The notes: generated by a model not told the origin, from the letters alone. A stretch of 64,000 nucleotides of DNA from Syngnathus acus (GCF_901709675.1 NC_051095.1:12828956-12892955), one strand, 5' to 3'. Positions 34,432-48,909 are shown, counted from the first letter of the stretch. A program made the numbers and translations.

Positions 34432-37400
34432 CTAATCCTGCATTGTGGTCACGCGCTTGGATGGGGGCACTAGGTGGTCGGGCAGCGTGGCGGGCAGCTC
34501 GTGGCCCTCCAGCTTGACTTTGATTAGGTGGTTGGCCAGAGCGAACTCCTCGTCGTCGAGGAGGCCGTCTCTGTCCACGTCTGCCAGCTTCCAGATCTTT
34601 CCCAGCACCGTGTTGGGCAGTTTGGACTTGAGCATCTCCTTCTTGGCGGCAGCGCCGGAAACTTTGCCATGGATGGGCGAGAGCGTGTAAAAGATCTCGT
34701 CGTACGAGGGCTTGTCGCGGTTCACCACCCACTCCAGGTCGTCGATGCCCTCGCCGGCCCCCTCGCCGTAACCGTGGCCGAAGGGGCCGCTCATGGTTCC
34801 CTCAAAGGCACCGCCCTTGACTGAGTTGCTGGGCAGCGCCGCCTCCTCCTGGCGCACCAAGGCCATGAGGCGGGCGATGTCGTTGGCCAGCATGTCTTCC
34901 ACTGCTTCCAGCAGCTTGGGCTTCATGGCGGCAAACTTGGAGAAGTCCTGAGAGTTGAGCATCTCCTAAGAACAGAAAACAGGAATTGGGGATAGAAATA
35001 GATTGGTCTTTCAGTGGTAGAGCACAAGCAGGATTTCCTGGCAAACCAGGAAAAATAAATTTGGTCCACATCCTGGAGGGCAATGTCGGGAAAGAGGTGA
35101 AGATGAAGCCGTTTCCAGTCAAACCTCGGTTCACAAACAAATTCGGTGCCGCTATGTGAGCGGTCTTAGCATCCACGCACAACGCTCTCTTGTTTCTCTC
35201 TTCAAAAATATTTTAATAATATTGAAAAATCAATTAACAGGTGAGTCAGCTCAAAAAAGTTTGATTGTTTTTCTACATGTTGCTCCAAAATTGTGTTCAA
35301 GTACAGGTCAGTAAAGATGTGAAAATCAGTGTCGAGCGGTAGGTACCATACACTATATGGACGGTTATCGGTCATTTCCACTTTACCTGCATCTTAGAAA
35401 GGTTGGGGAAGTCTCCAGGTGAGATTTGGTGCTCCTTCTCCACCTTCAAGTAGATGTCGCCCAAGTTGGCAATCAGCTCTTTCTTCTTCGAGTCCTTTCC
35501 AAACACACTCGGCATTTCCTTCTTGAGTGAGCAGATAATGTAGGCGTGAACCTGAAAAATAATTTTAAAAAAAAATAACACACGTCACATATTGTCACCG
35601 TAATGTCCCGTAACATTGTCTTTGAGTTTTACACACTATTTACTCATTTTAAGTGTCAAATCTATGACTTCTCTTGGACACACGAGGTCATTTTTTTTTT
35701 TATTTTAATTTCCTGAAAAGTAGTCAATGTATATGTAATGATTCCGCCTGAAAGCGACCATATGTTTTCTTTATAGACAGGTAAAACAGAGAGACTACGG
35801 ATACAACAGTGGGGAGATCCACTACATGAGTCGTATCAAAAATTCTGGCAATATCATTTAACCACACATTTATTATTGTGGGTAATTTGGACAAAACAAA
35901 ACAAAAATGTCAGTCGTTCCGGTCAAAAATCAATTATTTACATGCCGTGATTAAGTCCTTTCTGCAGTTTACATGCGCCACTACATTTTAATCTGAACAA
36001 CGACTTGACATGCACAGATGTTCTATTCTACTTGGCTTAATTAGTGCCACTGGACTCGGCTAATTGTGGGCAAGAGACTGAGTACGCTTTACTTTTCATG
36101 TGACCGCATAGGGGCGTGAAGTGATTTTGGAAGCCTTAACCTTTGCGAGACGCGCTCGCTTGATGAGGTCGTTGAGTTTTCGTAAAGCAGCGTTGCGGGG
36201 CAAGGACTGGATGTCCGTGAAGAGGTCCTGCTCCTCGGCCTCAAATAACTTCCTGTTGTCCGGTACCAGCAGGGGTTGGGCCCAAAACGAGCCGATGTAC
36301 ACACGCACTACCTGGGGGGAGGTGGCGACACGTTGACACGAGCAGGCTCACTCGCATCAGTGACAGTGATGACACAGCAATGTGGGTTGAAAGAATAAAC
36401 AGACAGTAAAAGTGCATTTGTGAAATGTAAACAGCCGCCGCATGAGGTAGGGTGTGAGGAAAGAAAAAAACAGTGAGACACTTCAAGTCCTTTAACGCAC
36501 ATTCTTGCAGGCTGCAAAGTCAGTGAATAATTGTCCACATGACCCTGTAGGATCCATTTATGACTTTTGTCCAAGTTCAAACATTAACTTAGCGAGATTA
36601 TGTCATGTGGCACCAAACGTTTTATTCCACCCATACGAAATTGGCCAAAATGCCGTGTTAAGCGATGTTACAAAAAAGTTGACATGCCTTTCTCTTTAAG
36701 TAACGTTTAAACTGCTGTACAAGTGTTGTGCCTAAGATCCGTACTGCGGTGGGGAAACTTATAAATACACAGCTCCTTCCTCATGGAAACAGGTCAAAAT
36801 GAAGGCTCCGATACTCATTGAACACTTTCAACCTGAAACCAGTCACCTAATTTGACAAGTTGATTCTAAGGAACACGGCTGATTGTTGTGTTAAGAGATT
36901 GCATGCATTTGGCTCGTCCTGTTAAACCTGTTTTATGGGTTCGTTGTCAGTCTTGAGCGGAAAAGTAGTAAAAAAAAATAAAATAAAAATTCTTGACTTA
37001 ATAAATGGTTAAATAAAAAATGTTATACAGTACATAATAGCTCCAGTCAATAGGAATTATGTATAATATTGTGTTGAGATTTGAGGGGGGGGACTACGAG
37101 AATTCATTAGTAATCAATCACCCAACAAAAAGGAGCAAAAAAAAAAAAAATATATGATCGATGGAAGTAATGTCCAAAAAACAAAGCAGTTTATAATAAT
37201 GTCTAAATACTGTATATGTGGCAAATACTGATTGATGTATGGAGCCTCGAATAAAGTATCTGAAGCGGAGCAAATGTTAACACAAATAGTTCACAATCAG
37301 TTGTGTGTACCTCAGGCGTGTTGATGATTTTTCCCAGGGACCACATCAGCGCCCCGTAGACCCTCATCAGTTGCTGGGTGCTGATCTGGTCGGCCTTGTT

Positions 37401-40400
37401 CAGAACCACGCGCATTTTGTCCTCGTGGTTTTTGAGCGCGCGGATCACCTCGGAGAACTCGTCGGAGATGTCCAGCTTGTGGGCGTCGAACAGCAGGATG
37501 ATGCGGTCCACGCGCTCCGCAAACCATTCCAACACGGCGGCAAAGTCGTACCCTGCAGGCGGGAGGAACACGTGGCGGTGAGGAGTTCACGTTTACTTTT
37601 CATGCCCTGCTGTGTGATTTTGTGCCACAATTCTTTTACGTACACACACATGGCTTGTGTTTTCACATCCGCTTCCACGGAGGAACTAATACATGCAAAT
37701 TTGGTTCTTTGCTCAAGCGTTTTGACACTGAGTAGTACATCCAGAAGTTTCATTACCTCAAAATGAGAGTTCATGCATTCTTCCCAAGAACATCAATTAA
37801 GTCAATTACAATACACCATCAAGAGAAACTATATACATGGAAGAATTTACAGATGTCCATGATAAGAATTTTGTTTGTAGCATACATAATACACATTTAT
37901 GAGTGGACGTATGAGCATCAGTGTTAATGTATACGCAGTGTAAATAAGTCAAGTGAGTTGTGTGCTATTATTGTTTCGGTTGGATCTTAGACAACAGACT
38001 GATAAAATCAAGTTAACAGCTCTCTAGTTTTCTACAGTAGGTGAATTTTCTAAACTTTCAAATTAACAAATGTCATCTTTGTTTGAATTTAAAGACAAGG
38101 TGCAGAGAGTTCCCAAGGTCAGCAGCACCTCAAAGTGAACTGAATATTTAAATCGGTTTTAAATTGATCTCTTACAAGCCATCGGATTGTTTTAAAAGGC
38201 CATTGCTGATATTAAATGACCAATATCGGCGCTGATAATTGATCTGTCCCTGTTCAACATTTTAAATGTTTGTAATTTCTACATATTAAGTGGTTGTCAT
38301 AGCGGTTAAGAATGTAAACATGTTACTTGAAAAAAATATATCAATTTGAAAGGCTAACTCTGGAAGGAATTATTTGCAGTTCAATCGTTTTACATTTGTT
38401 TCAAAATACAAACACATTAGAGCTCGATCAGTCTTCAAAAAGTGACAATGTCCGTCCGACCTCAGCAGTTCCACTGAATCCTTATCTTTATAGACGAGCA
38501 GTGGGTGGGAAGAATTACAGAATAGATTTGATTGAAGGCGTGTCATCGGATCTCTGCAAATTTATCTCACTGGGGCCCGATCTGCAATCAGCATCGCATA
38601 TCTGCTGCGCACGCATTCCTTCCAACCCTTTGTTTGCGTCGGCGCATGTGTGCGTAAAGGCGGAGGGGAGAGCGTGGCACTGGACAGGCGGAGGCCGGGA
38701 GGGAAAGAATGAGATAACAGGGGCCATTAAAGAACTAAAGGAGCTTGCAACAGTGAGTGAGGGCACGTGAAAATACATTTCCCTGTCTGTGCGCCTAGCA
38801 TGTGTGAGAAGAGAGAGGAGGACATGTTTCAAGATCCCTTTGGGAGACAGCGGAGGACATTTTGCTCATTCTATCTGCTTTCTATTTTTTCAACACGTCA
38901 GGAAAAGCAGGCCTGAGCGACAGCTGCACAAGCATGAGGCTCCCTTATAGCCAGCTCGCATGGACAACTGCTGCTCCTTTAACATACGACGACGACACGC
39001 GGGGATGCACAAGCGCAACATGCCGACCAGCCTTATAGGGAAAGAAAGTGGGCACTCTCACAGGCAAAGCAAACATTGGGAGAATGCATTTGGGAGAATT
39101 AAGTGACTCCTTCCATCAAGCCAGACCCAACAGATTCCGGAACAGACACAAAATAGTTTCCAATCCACTCAAATTGGACAGTAACTGTCAAAGTCTGTTC
39201 TTCCTGGACTTTACAATCTACAGGCAGACAAGTAGAGGCAAGTCCAAGTTGTGATGCTGTCGTCGAATGCACGGCAGATGAGAGATGTTGGCAAGGCCGA
39301 CTTTCCCGGAAAAAAAAAAAATGTTATGTGGCACCTCCCCCAACTGTTGATTGAAATCAAAATCAAAGTGCGAGCCCTCAATTTCAGGTGACAGCGGCGG
39401 TGCATAAAGGCCTTCTTGGATTTCTTAAAACAGCTGGATTCTTCTGCTTCATTCTTCTTCCACAAAATCAATATTAATCAAACCACGGCTTTAAAAAGCA
39501 AAAAAACAAGTGAGTTTTATAAGAAGCTCATTGAAATAATATGTCACACAATTGAACTGTTCGCCTCTGCGTTGAACTTGTGACTAAACCGAAAGCTATG
39601 AAATCAATTTGACAGTTTTGGCTTGGCCAAATCACAACAGCAATTTACATTAGTAATTTCACCATTTTATGATTTACAAGATAACACTGAACCCCTTTTC
39701 TTGACCACACCAAAAACAACATTATATCATGATTTTTGTGCTTTGACACGTTTTTAATTCTTTCAAGGAGTCAGTGACAGGATGCCTTGTTGGACCTAAA
39801 TTGCTGTCTTGAGCTTTTCGAGTCCAGCAGACATTCCACCCAGCAACTGTCACTTTGACGGGGCTCCATAAAAAAAACATTGCCCGCACTGTTTAACCAC
39901 CATGTATACAAAATATGCGCTGCCCATTGTACACACTGTATATACTAGCTGTGTGCTAATGCTCCATTACAGGGCAACAATATTAGCTTTGAGCAAGTGC
40001 TGGTACGCAAGCTTCCTGTCGTCTGGTGCCTGCTATCTGCATAGTGTTTCAAGTCTATACGCGCTTGTTTGTATATGATACAGTAGAGTACAGCATTGTA
40101 TCATTGTTTATACACAAACAGGGGAAACTGGTGTGTGTAGACTAGTGTACCGTGCACTCATAAAAAGTGCATAAAAGATTTCTCTTTTGGTAGAGTCAAG
40201 GTCACCTCAATAGGCATCACAAATTCAGTACATTTAAACCGCTATTAGTAAGAATCGTTTTTGTTCTGTTTGTTTGCATGGCCCTTTTAAATATCTCTTT
40301 GCTGAACTCCTCGATTTGCTCCAGCTGCAATTTTTTTTCTGCGCTGTCATGGGAATAATGGACTCAATAAAAAACAGATTGCATATCAGCGCACTGAGCG

Positions 40401-43400
40401 AGGAACGAGCACGCGGGGGTGCCGACCTTCTTGTGGAAATTCACGATTCTCCGCTTTACTTCCTTTTCTCTGACGACAAAAGCCCTCTATTGCTGCGTGT
40501 ACACTTCCTCTTGTAGCGTGCAGAAAACGGAAGACGTTTTTGCAAGTCGAGTCCCACGAAAATTGTGCATGTGGCACTTTTGAAGTGAGAGTGCAGAGTG
40601 TGAAAAGTGACTAAAAACGGATGTGTGGCGTTTCCTCGCGTAGTGGTCGAGAACATTTATTTACTGCAGATAGCGCTAGCACTGTAATTGGGGGAAGGTG
40701 TTAAATGAAGCAGGCCTCAAAGGCATTTGGCAGTAGTAAGGTTACTTACAGTTATCTAGTGATACGGTTTTACTGAAAACAAAACTGAAAGAAAAAAAAC
40801 AAGGTAATTTGAGGTGTGGCATTTCATTATTCAACTTTGATGAATATTCACTGCGGAATGTGAAACTATGAAATGACTTGATGATGTCATTAGGATGAAC
40901 AGAAAGCAAACGTGGAGTGGAAAGAGAGGGCAGAATATGAACTAAAAGTTTGAGGGGTTTTTTTTTTTGCCTGTTTTGTTGGATTTGGGGCTCAAACTGT
41001 TATACAAGTTGGCAATCATGAGTAACTCGAACTGTCTTGAGAGGGAGCACACTTTGGGTCATATTTTCATATTTCAACTTCCTGTTTGCTTATTCATGCA
41101 TGCGTTGGTCTGTGTTGTATTTGTGGGGTGTGGTGACTAGGGAATGATGCGGATTTGCCAAACCTCGACTGATCCTCTGCTTCTCTCCTGACAGGATTCC
41201 GGGAGTGTCGATGATGCTGATGCTCTCCAGGACCGGGTTGGGCAACTGGGCACACATGAACCTATTTAGGAGAAAGAGAGGGAGGGGGCATCAAGTACAG
41301 TATAAAGAGGAAGAGAAGAAAAAGAAGGAAGTGGAAAAAGAGCATGAGGCAGGATGGAAGAGGTGTGGGAAAAAAAGGTCAGTGTGCACATAAATTGAAA
41401 AGTAAATAGACAATAATGGAGTTTTGAATAACTCGTTTTCAAACTCAAACATGTGAGTAACGCCTGTCAAGACGGTTTAATATTTGTCAAGCTGGATAAT
41501 AGTGGCACAGTTGGAACTTGGGATACAAACCACTTTGACATGCAGAGAATTTCCATTTTTTTTATAGCTTGCAGTCTTTTAAGAGTTCACTACAACAACT
41601 TCACAATATTTTCTAAAACAGGTAGCCTATTGTGAAAACACCTGTCAGTAAGACATAAATCAGAATACAGTAGACCAGATCGAGTTATCCTAAGATTATT
41701 CATACCCTGGGGCCTGACTGTATATATAATTTTTTTTTAATTATTGTTCAGCCCTAGTCAGAAGACAAGTTATAATACGCACAGGCATATGGAACAAAAT
41801 TGTCAAAATAGCCCCGAGATCTTGTCTTCGCATTCAGTCAAACTGAAGCGACACTAACAAAAAAAAAAAAAGCTCAGAGGCACTGGGTCATGAGACTGAG
41901 CAAGAAGCCTTGCTTTTACAGTCATACCGAAAACACACAAAGGCATGAGCGCACACACACTCGCACCACAAACCCCAACAGAGGTCTCATAGCACACAAT
42001 GAAAATAGGAAAATCCAAAGAGGAATGAAAACTGAGCATGTGACATACATATGGTCTGCCGCTGTAATGCTACGCTGTTTGTTCTAGATAAGAAACACGC
42101 AGGATTTTTCCGCCCATCAGTCATAACTGCCGGCATACTTTGGAATTTTGGCTCAGGGCTTTCCATTTAGCCGTCAATCCCAATAGTTTCCACACAGAGC
42201 TTGTCTAAAGAAATGAAGGGATGAGGTGGAATTCTATGAACGGCGAGCCACGGGCTCCCTGCAACTGTGCGAAATGCGTCACTCTTTACTTATGTACCGA
42301 GTGGGTGCAAGAACCTGCAGCTGCACATCTTCGCTAAAATAACACCAAGGGTTAATATCCATGTCCTGTGACTGAAGGTGAGGTTCATGCCTCACTTTTG
42401 ACCTTTGACCTTCCACCTACTTCCTGTTGACAAAGAGGAAATGGGTGTGGAGGCAGCCATCTTGAGGTACAGAATAGAGATTTGTCTCATGTTTCTAGGG
42501 TCCAATCGTCTGCATGTGAGCATCTAACCAGATATTTACTGACATTTGCGTCTACCTAGTATGTAGAGGAGCCCCGCTGCAAATTTGTCCCTCTACTGTT
42601 TCCAACTTTGTTTGAGGCTGTGCATGTGTCGGATTCAGGAAAAGCGCAGCGTCAGTGTCCTGGAATTAAAGGCCAGGAGAAGGGCAGGGTGAAGCCAGAC
42701 CGGTCGGTGCGAAACTTGGACTTTGCTGACTCAGCTTTTACTGATAGCGCCTCAATTTGCAGCCCCCGGCTGACTGTGTAACTACAAAGGCCAAGCAATT
42801 GAAGCTTCTGTGTAAAGGGCTGAGAGGCATTTAGTAGTGTCAAAGGGCTCAAAAGAAGGGGAAAGAAAAAAGACAGCCGTTGTTACCTTTGGAGTTTGAA
42901 GGAGTGAGGATCATATGACTAACTTGTGTTTCCATTCTTTATGAATAACAGCTCCTATCAAAGGTGAGCCAGCGAGTTAAAGAGTAATCATGACGACTGT
43001 TAAACAAGCATCTCATCCTCCGCTCATGGACCATATTAACATACTGGAATTAAAATGACTTGAAAATATTGCTCTTCACTTAGCAATAGGCCAAAGCAAT
43101 TCCCTCTTCGCAGCTACAACGCTTTGTATGAGCCTACACATGGTTGCCAAACAGAGCAAAAGTGAGTTGCAAATTCCATTCAAAGCAAGCCACAGGTCTG
43201 TGACACTACGGGACGGCGTCCAAAACGGTGACAAATGATGCAGAGATGGACAATGGCCTTTGTTTACACACACATTCTTATCTGGCTTCCCCTCACATCT
43301 GTAATACACTCGGACGGATGAATCGTCCACCGTGAAGTCCGGCACCGCCGCTCTTTTAAAGGTCTTATCTGAGATGCTTTATTTTGTTTCTCTGAGCTTG

Positions 43401-44993
43401 ACTGATGTTGTTTGGCAGCGTGTGGAAGAAAGGGCAAACAATCTGCAAAATTGCAGGAAGGGACCGCAATGGAAAGTGGAAATACTGTCATCTTGCTTGT
43501 CCTGATACATCAACAACTATGAAGCTGTATTAATTAGCTCTGCCTGATATACTACTTTTAAATAATTAGCCCCAAAACATGATGCTGCCGCCACCATGTG
43601 TTGTCGTGGGTATGGTGTCCTTTTGGCATTTACGCCAAACATGCCTTTGGGAAAAAGTTCAACCTCGGTTTTACTGGACCATGACACACTTTTTACATAC
43701 GTTTGGGATGAAACCACGTTACAAGATGGAGTTGTACACTTTTTGAAATTGTGCAACTAAAGGCTCTGTATGAATGAGCTTTGACTCACCAACTCCTATC
43801 TTTGGGACGCACAGGCTGAGTTAGTCTTGTTCAGATTGTGAAACAATGTCAGCCAATGACACGTGAACCTTTAACCTGCTGGAACAACTTCAATGCACAA
43901 GAGAGATGCTGCTTGTGATAAGAATGTACCATTTGGAGGTAGAAAACGTCAGAATCTATTGCTTGGAAACATCATCTACAAGTCTGCCTTCAGTCAAGGG
44001 GCCACTTGACAAATGTGTCAGTGTCTAAGCCAGGTGTTCAAATTGTATGTGGGTGGAATGATACCTGACATGTTGACTGAAAAGTGGAAGGAAAATGGAC
44101 CTACGTTACTTCTTCGTCCTTCCATTCTATAATATACAGTGTATATCCTCAATAGGGTCATGGGTCAGCTGCAACTTATCCCAGCTAACTTTGGGTGAGA
44201 GGAAGGACGCATTCAGGCTAACAACAATTCAGATTTACACCTACGAGCTATTCAGTATTCAGTCTTCAACTAAGACAAGAGGCATGTTTCACTTTGTATA
44301 GGATGAGAACATGCAAACCCCAAACGGGAAGACAGTTATGGTTCGAATCCAGAATCCCAGAACTGAGAAGAAGACATATTAAGCTATTGCCACAAAACAG
44401 TTTGGGAAGTGATGAAAGTGGGAAATTCACACAAACGTGACACAGTTTACAACATTGTGTAATCGCCTGTAGCTGACTGAAAAAGAGTGAAAAGGGCGTG
44501 TAGGGGGGGGGGGGGGGTAGACTTCATTGACGATACACTATAATACTTTAGTATTTTATTATTTGGATTTGATCCGTTTTTGAAACTTGTGAGTAGATCT
44601 GTACCTGTTTAGGAAGGCGTTCCCAAATGCGTTGAGTTTGCGGAATGGCTTCTTCGGGTCGACTACCAGCGCGTTACCCGGGATCACCCCGTCCTGATCC
44701 CCGTGCATCACCGCGATAAACGAGTCTGTGGTCGGCTCGGGCCCGATGCGCATTCCGGGGAAGTCCTGCTCCATGAGGTGGCGAATGAAAGTGGTTTTGC
44801 CGGTGGAGTACTGTCCCACCAGCAGCACCATGGGCTTGTTGTCGAAATCGGCATCTTCGAGGGCAGGAGAGTGGAACTCGTGGAATCGATACGTGTCCTC
44901 CAGAGGGAACAGTTTGGTCCGGTAAAGCTGCCGTAGCCCGTCCGCCACGTTCTGAAACAGCTCGGGGTCCTTTTTTAAGGTTTTCCTAAACAT
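34432..44993 (-). CDS. ehd1: EH domain-containing protein 1 (EHD1)
   Basis: Six exons (minus): 44993-44605, 41261-41164, 37552-37311, 36311-36141, 35551-35387 and 34965-34432. They join in phase to 532 residues; human EHD1 has 534. In order, the protein has the P-loop GQYSTGKT at residues 60-67, the DTPG switch motif in exon 2, NKAD in exon 3, helical linkers, and a C-terminal EH domain with a calcium-loop-like '[12 protein letters not shown]'. EHD proteins are dynamin-like ATPases that oligomerise on endosomal tubules and drive recycling of receptors. The EH domain binds NPF motifs. Residues in the linker and the end PPSKR favour EHD1, and the neighbours ubxn1 and ganab agree; EHD3 is the close alternative. 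The start is fixed by an in-frame TAA just upstream. The N-terminus lacks the usual MFSW. Confidence 0.93.
37553..41163. other. Large ehd1 intron
   Basis: A 3.6-kb intron without independent exons. The 38560-38780 part is unusually CpG-rich for an intron and overlaps an open frame of 147 codons (38327-38770, +) with no recognisable domain. The rest is AT-rich with short A runs. Confidence 0.5.
41262..44604. other. Large first coding intron of ehd1
   Basis: No independent gene is seen. It carries a purine-rich run (about 41268-41375), a decayed Tc1-like fragment (about 43500-43790, listed separately) and a G run at about 44502-44517. Confidence 0.5.
43500..43790 (-). mobile_element. Decayed Tc1-like transposase fragment
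   Basis: The reverse complement carries nucleotides that, read in the right frame, match the Tc1 transposase core. A KTEVELF-like segment is followed by 'catggtggcggcagcatcat' and 'gttttggggc', which in family members encode [10 protein letters not shown]. Frameshifts separate the parts. It is a dead copy inside an ehd1 intron. Confidence 0.6.
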
Positions 44994-47900
44994 AGTGTAT
45001 GAAAGTTATTGACACAGCTGTGTCAGAATCCCCCTTGGACGTAAACCTGGTGTAACGATGAGGCTGTTTCGCAGCGCCTTGCGGGTTGACCGTCGGAATA
45101 AAGCAATGGCTGGGCGAGGTCTGGCAAGTTTTTGTCCCCACCCTCCGCGTTGCTAGCAAGCCATACAGCGCCACACGTTCCTCCGAGGACGAGTCACTCT
45201 TCGAACAGACACCAATTTAAATTTCTAGGATGTTTAAAAAACACATACCTTTAGTTGAGAATTATATCGTAGTATTAATAGATTTTTTTGTCGCTCGTTA
45301 TTGCGAATAACTTAGAAGGCTTTTTTTTGTGACGTTCGGGTCACCTGACTTTGTACGGAAAGCGAAAGTGACCATTTGACATTCTCATGTTACAATCGAA
45401 AATAATGGTCATGGAAGATCTACTTACAATTTATTGCATTTTTGGGGGATAGATATTAAACACAGACTTGTGCTGTGTCAATATGTGCACACTATTTCCT
45501 TTATAGTACACTATTCAGGAGTTACGCCATTTTGTTTGGGTGTCCGAATATCCAGAGATTAATTTGATACATTTGTGGGCACTCAAAATTACCCACGATG
45601 CACTTAGAAAAGTTGTGATAATCGAAGTAGTGATAATCGATATTCACTCAAAAGTTGATTATAGACCACAACGCATGGAAAAGAACATGCGTGAATATCA
45701 GAGCAGTAAATCATTTTATTTAATTGAAAAAATGTACAAGAGAACATATCTGGAAATTTCAGCTCTTGGCGTATTTTATAATTGTACTTTTTTTTTTTGT
45801 CTTAGGTGCTACCCCTCCACACGCACACGCACGCATGCAAGCAAGAAATATGAGGCAGACCCTAAGCACCAGGTTGCCTGTTTCACCATATAAATGAAGA
45901 ACAAAAAGGAGAAATGCATATTCAATGTGTTTTATTGACAGAACACGAACAAAATACAACAAATGTGATATTTAGGATGTAGCCTAGTATGTAGGGGTTT
46001 GGGATGATAAGAGGTGTCCCGCCACAGATAACAGCAGCTCCACTGGAAGCCCAAGTTTTCCCATATGGAGATGCTGTTACAGCTGGTGAGACCCATAGCA
46101 GAGGAGCACAGCTGTCAGGCAGAACTTGTGAAAAAGTGAATCTGATATAACATTCATTCCATTGAGACAATGGGAGGAAAAATGCATCAGGTATTAGGAA
46201 TAACAACTACACATTTTATCAAGTGTCATGTGGTTCCCATTTTCATGATTACGTTAGAATTCGCACAGAAAAAGTTACACACAGGACATGACACACAACA
46301 TATAAATGTCTCAATTTTAAATTGGGAAATCCTAACATGTCTTGTGTTGAGCCTCAGCTTCTTGTTTGAGTAATAACTTCCAGACAGAAAACTGCCCACA
46401 CGTGAAATAGTGCTGCCCCCTTTTGGTCACAGTGCGCTGACTGAAGAGATGATTTACTGATAATATCACAGCCCTCAAGTGATAACCCGTCCCACGCGTA
46501 ATAAACCTAAAATCAAGAACCATAGTGTCCTTGGATTTTAACCCCATTGACATTACATGTTTAATCTTATGACACCAATAAAATGAGGGAGAAGAAGACA
46601 AGTCAAGACAAGGGAGTGATCAAATGTAACATGTAATAAATGTTTTACATGTCAGAAATGTTTTACACAGTGAACACAGGTGTATGATGACTGGAGTTAT
46701 GTTTCAGTTCACTGTGTAAATCCTTTCTGAACAGTTTTTTAGAATTTCAGTAATATGAATAGGTTTTGACCTTTAACCCCGTCCTCCAATGGAAAAAAAC
46801 AGGGCAATAAAAATAATTCAAGTTGCACATTCACCCTCGTTTCCTTCATTTAGTTGTTTTATAACAAAACTTACCTGTTATTTTTTAGTGTGTTGGCGCA
46901 GTTGAGTTGATTAAATTATTTACATTTACTATGATGATTATTGAAAAATACTTACCTCTGTATATGGACAGCAGGGATTTTGAGAAGTTAAGCAACTTTT
47001 TCCCTTGTCCAGCATTTAACACATTACTCAATGGTCCTTGTGAAGTTGGTCCACAACGTCTTCGTAAGAGTCGAAAATGCGCGACAGAATTCATAAAGCT
47101 CAGCTCAGGGTATGTAAACTACATTACATAATACATACAAATACACCGCAAATAGGCTACAGTTTACATTTTGCAGCTCAATAAGAAAATTAACCGAATA
47201 TTTAAAATATATTTCATGTGAATGCGTAAGAAGTCCATACTTACAGACTAAAAAAAGGAGCCTGCTGTAAGTCAAATAAATAAAAAAGGTAACAAATAAA
47301 ATGATTACATTGATAAAGCCACTAAGAGTGACTACCACATGGTACAGGTGCGGAAAAGGGTCTTGAAGAAAGGTGACAAAGAAGAAAGAAAGAAAATGCT
47401 TGCGCATGGACTGGCTGTTCCTTAAGACAGCAAGGTGGGTGAGAAAGAAATTAATCATTACAATTACTGTAAATATGTAACAGACCCACCCTGCCCATAA
47501 AGTCAAAAAGCAAATGTCATTGTGGTCATTGTGTTTGTGCACCAACAAACACGCAATGTGATTAAAAAAAAAAAAGAGAGAGAGAGAGAGAAAGACCAGG
47601 CATGCAACTTGAAGCACTTTTAGGATCATTGCTCATTATTTATTACGTATCAGTAATTGTAATGAACTGATTGAGCCAGTTAAATGGAGCAATGACAAAA
47701 CATAATACAGGATGTTTAGCATTTGTATGTAATGGTGACACCAAAATTATGCTTTAAAATGGGGTTCATTGATTACCAGTGGGGAGGCAAATTCTTGTGG
47801 ATTTTGTCCGAATTAAAAAAAAGCGTTAAAGATTATAAAATAACCTGAATTTATCACAATTGTTTTTTATTCAACCTTTATTTAACAAGGTAAGCATACA

Positions 47901-48909
47901 CAACATTCATTTACAATGGCATCATTCTAGATGAGAAAAGTATTTATTTGTATTATGTATTTTGTTATTGTCAAAAACGTTCCTTTCCGTCGCAAATACT
48001 CCATTATTTTTTATTTTATTTTTTTTAACTTTGAAGTTCAGAACCAGGCCTTCCATCCAGCAGGCCTGCAGTTAGGGGTCGGGTGACATGTTTCCTTTGT
48101 GATGTCATGCTGTCTTTGTTGCTTTGATTATTTTATAATTGTATTTATTTATTGCTATAGCTGTTGATATATATATATATGCGCGCACACACACACACAC
48201 ATCTCTGTCTCTCTCTCTGTCTCTCTCTCGCTTATTTTTGCTCGGCATTTATACAAAAAAGGCAATGTTAATGGAAAAACGTCCTGGCTGAGAACGGATT
48301 ATTGCTTGTTCAGTTATTTCTAATGGGGAATATTGCTTCGGAACTCAACGGTTTCGCTTCTTCGAGGTTCCACTGTATTCTGTCGTAATTTCTGACCATC
48401 GTGGGCTTCCGTACTGTAGCACTGGAAGCGTGAGTAAGCTAACTCTTGTCGTTTTTCACTTGTCGATGCAATAGGGGAATTAAAATAGAATAGGTGTGTG
48501 TGTGTTTTAACCATAAACAAGCATTGAATTAGAAATATCTTACGTGACGCTCAGATTTGTTTATTTGATCGCTGCTTTTTGGTCGCCTCTTGTATGGAAA
48601 CGCTAACGTTAGCTTGGGCTCTTTGACTCCTAGCCACATCAATGCTAATTTAAGTACCGTCTGTTATTGTGTAAGGCAGCCACGCTCAATCACGTTGTGG
48701 TAAGATAATACTCATCTTTGTAAGCTTTGTATGCGGCTTGTATCATCAGTTTTAAAGTTTGTTTTGAACTGAATTCCCGAGCTTCAGTTAAAAGTCGTAT
48801 TCGTTGAGTTGGTCTGGCTGCATTTATTGATGACGTGACTTCCGTCAATGTGAGAGCATAAGAGAAAGTGAGTGTAAAGAGATGAAAACGTTGTGTCTTT
48901 CAGCTGGAA
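44994..48909. other. Divergent intergenic region between ehd1 and ubxn1
   Basis: The ends probably hold the ehd1 promoter (up to about 45250) and the ubxn1 promoter (about 48550-48900). A pyrimidine-rich acceptor 'gtgtctttcag' ends at 48903, six bases before the ubxn1 start codon, so the ubxn1 5' UTR is probably spliced; a donor candidate is 'tgtggtaaga' near 48700. TA, CA and TC microsatellites occur at about 48168-48232. A 174-codon open frame of hydrophobic composition (47105-47629, -) is not supported as a gene. Confidence 0.45.

Noticed and set aside
38327-38770. 147-codon open frame in an ehd1 intron
   Set aside because: No domain; the open frame follows from local GC richness.
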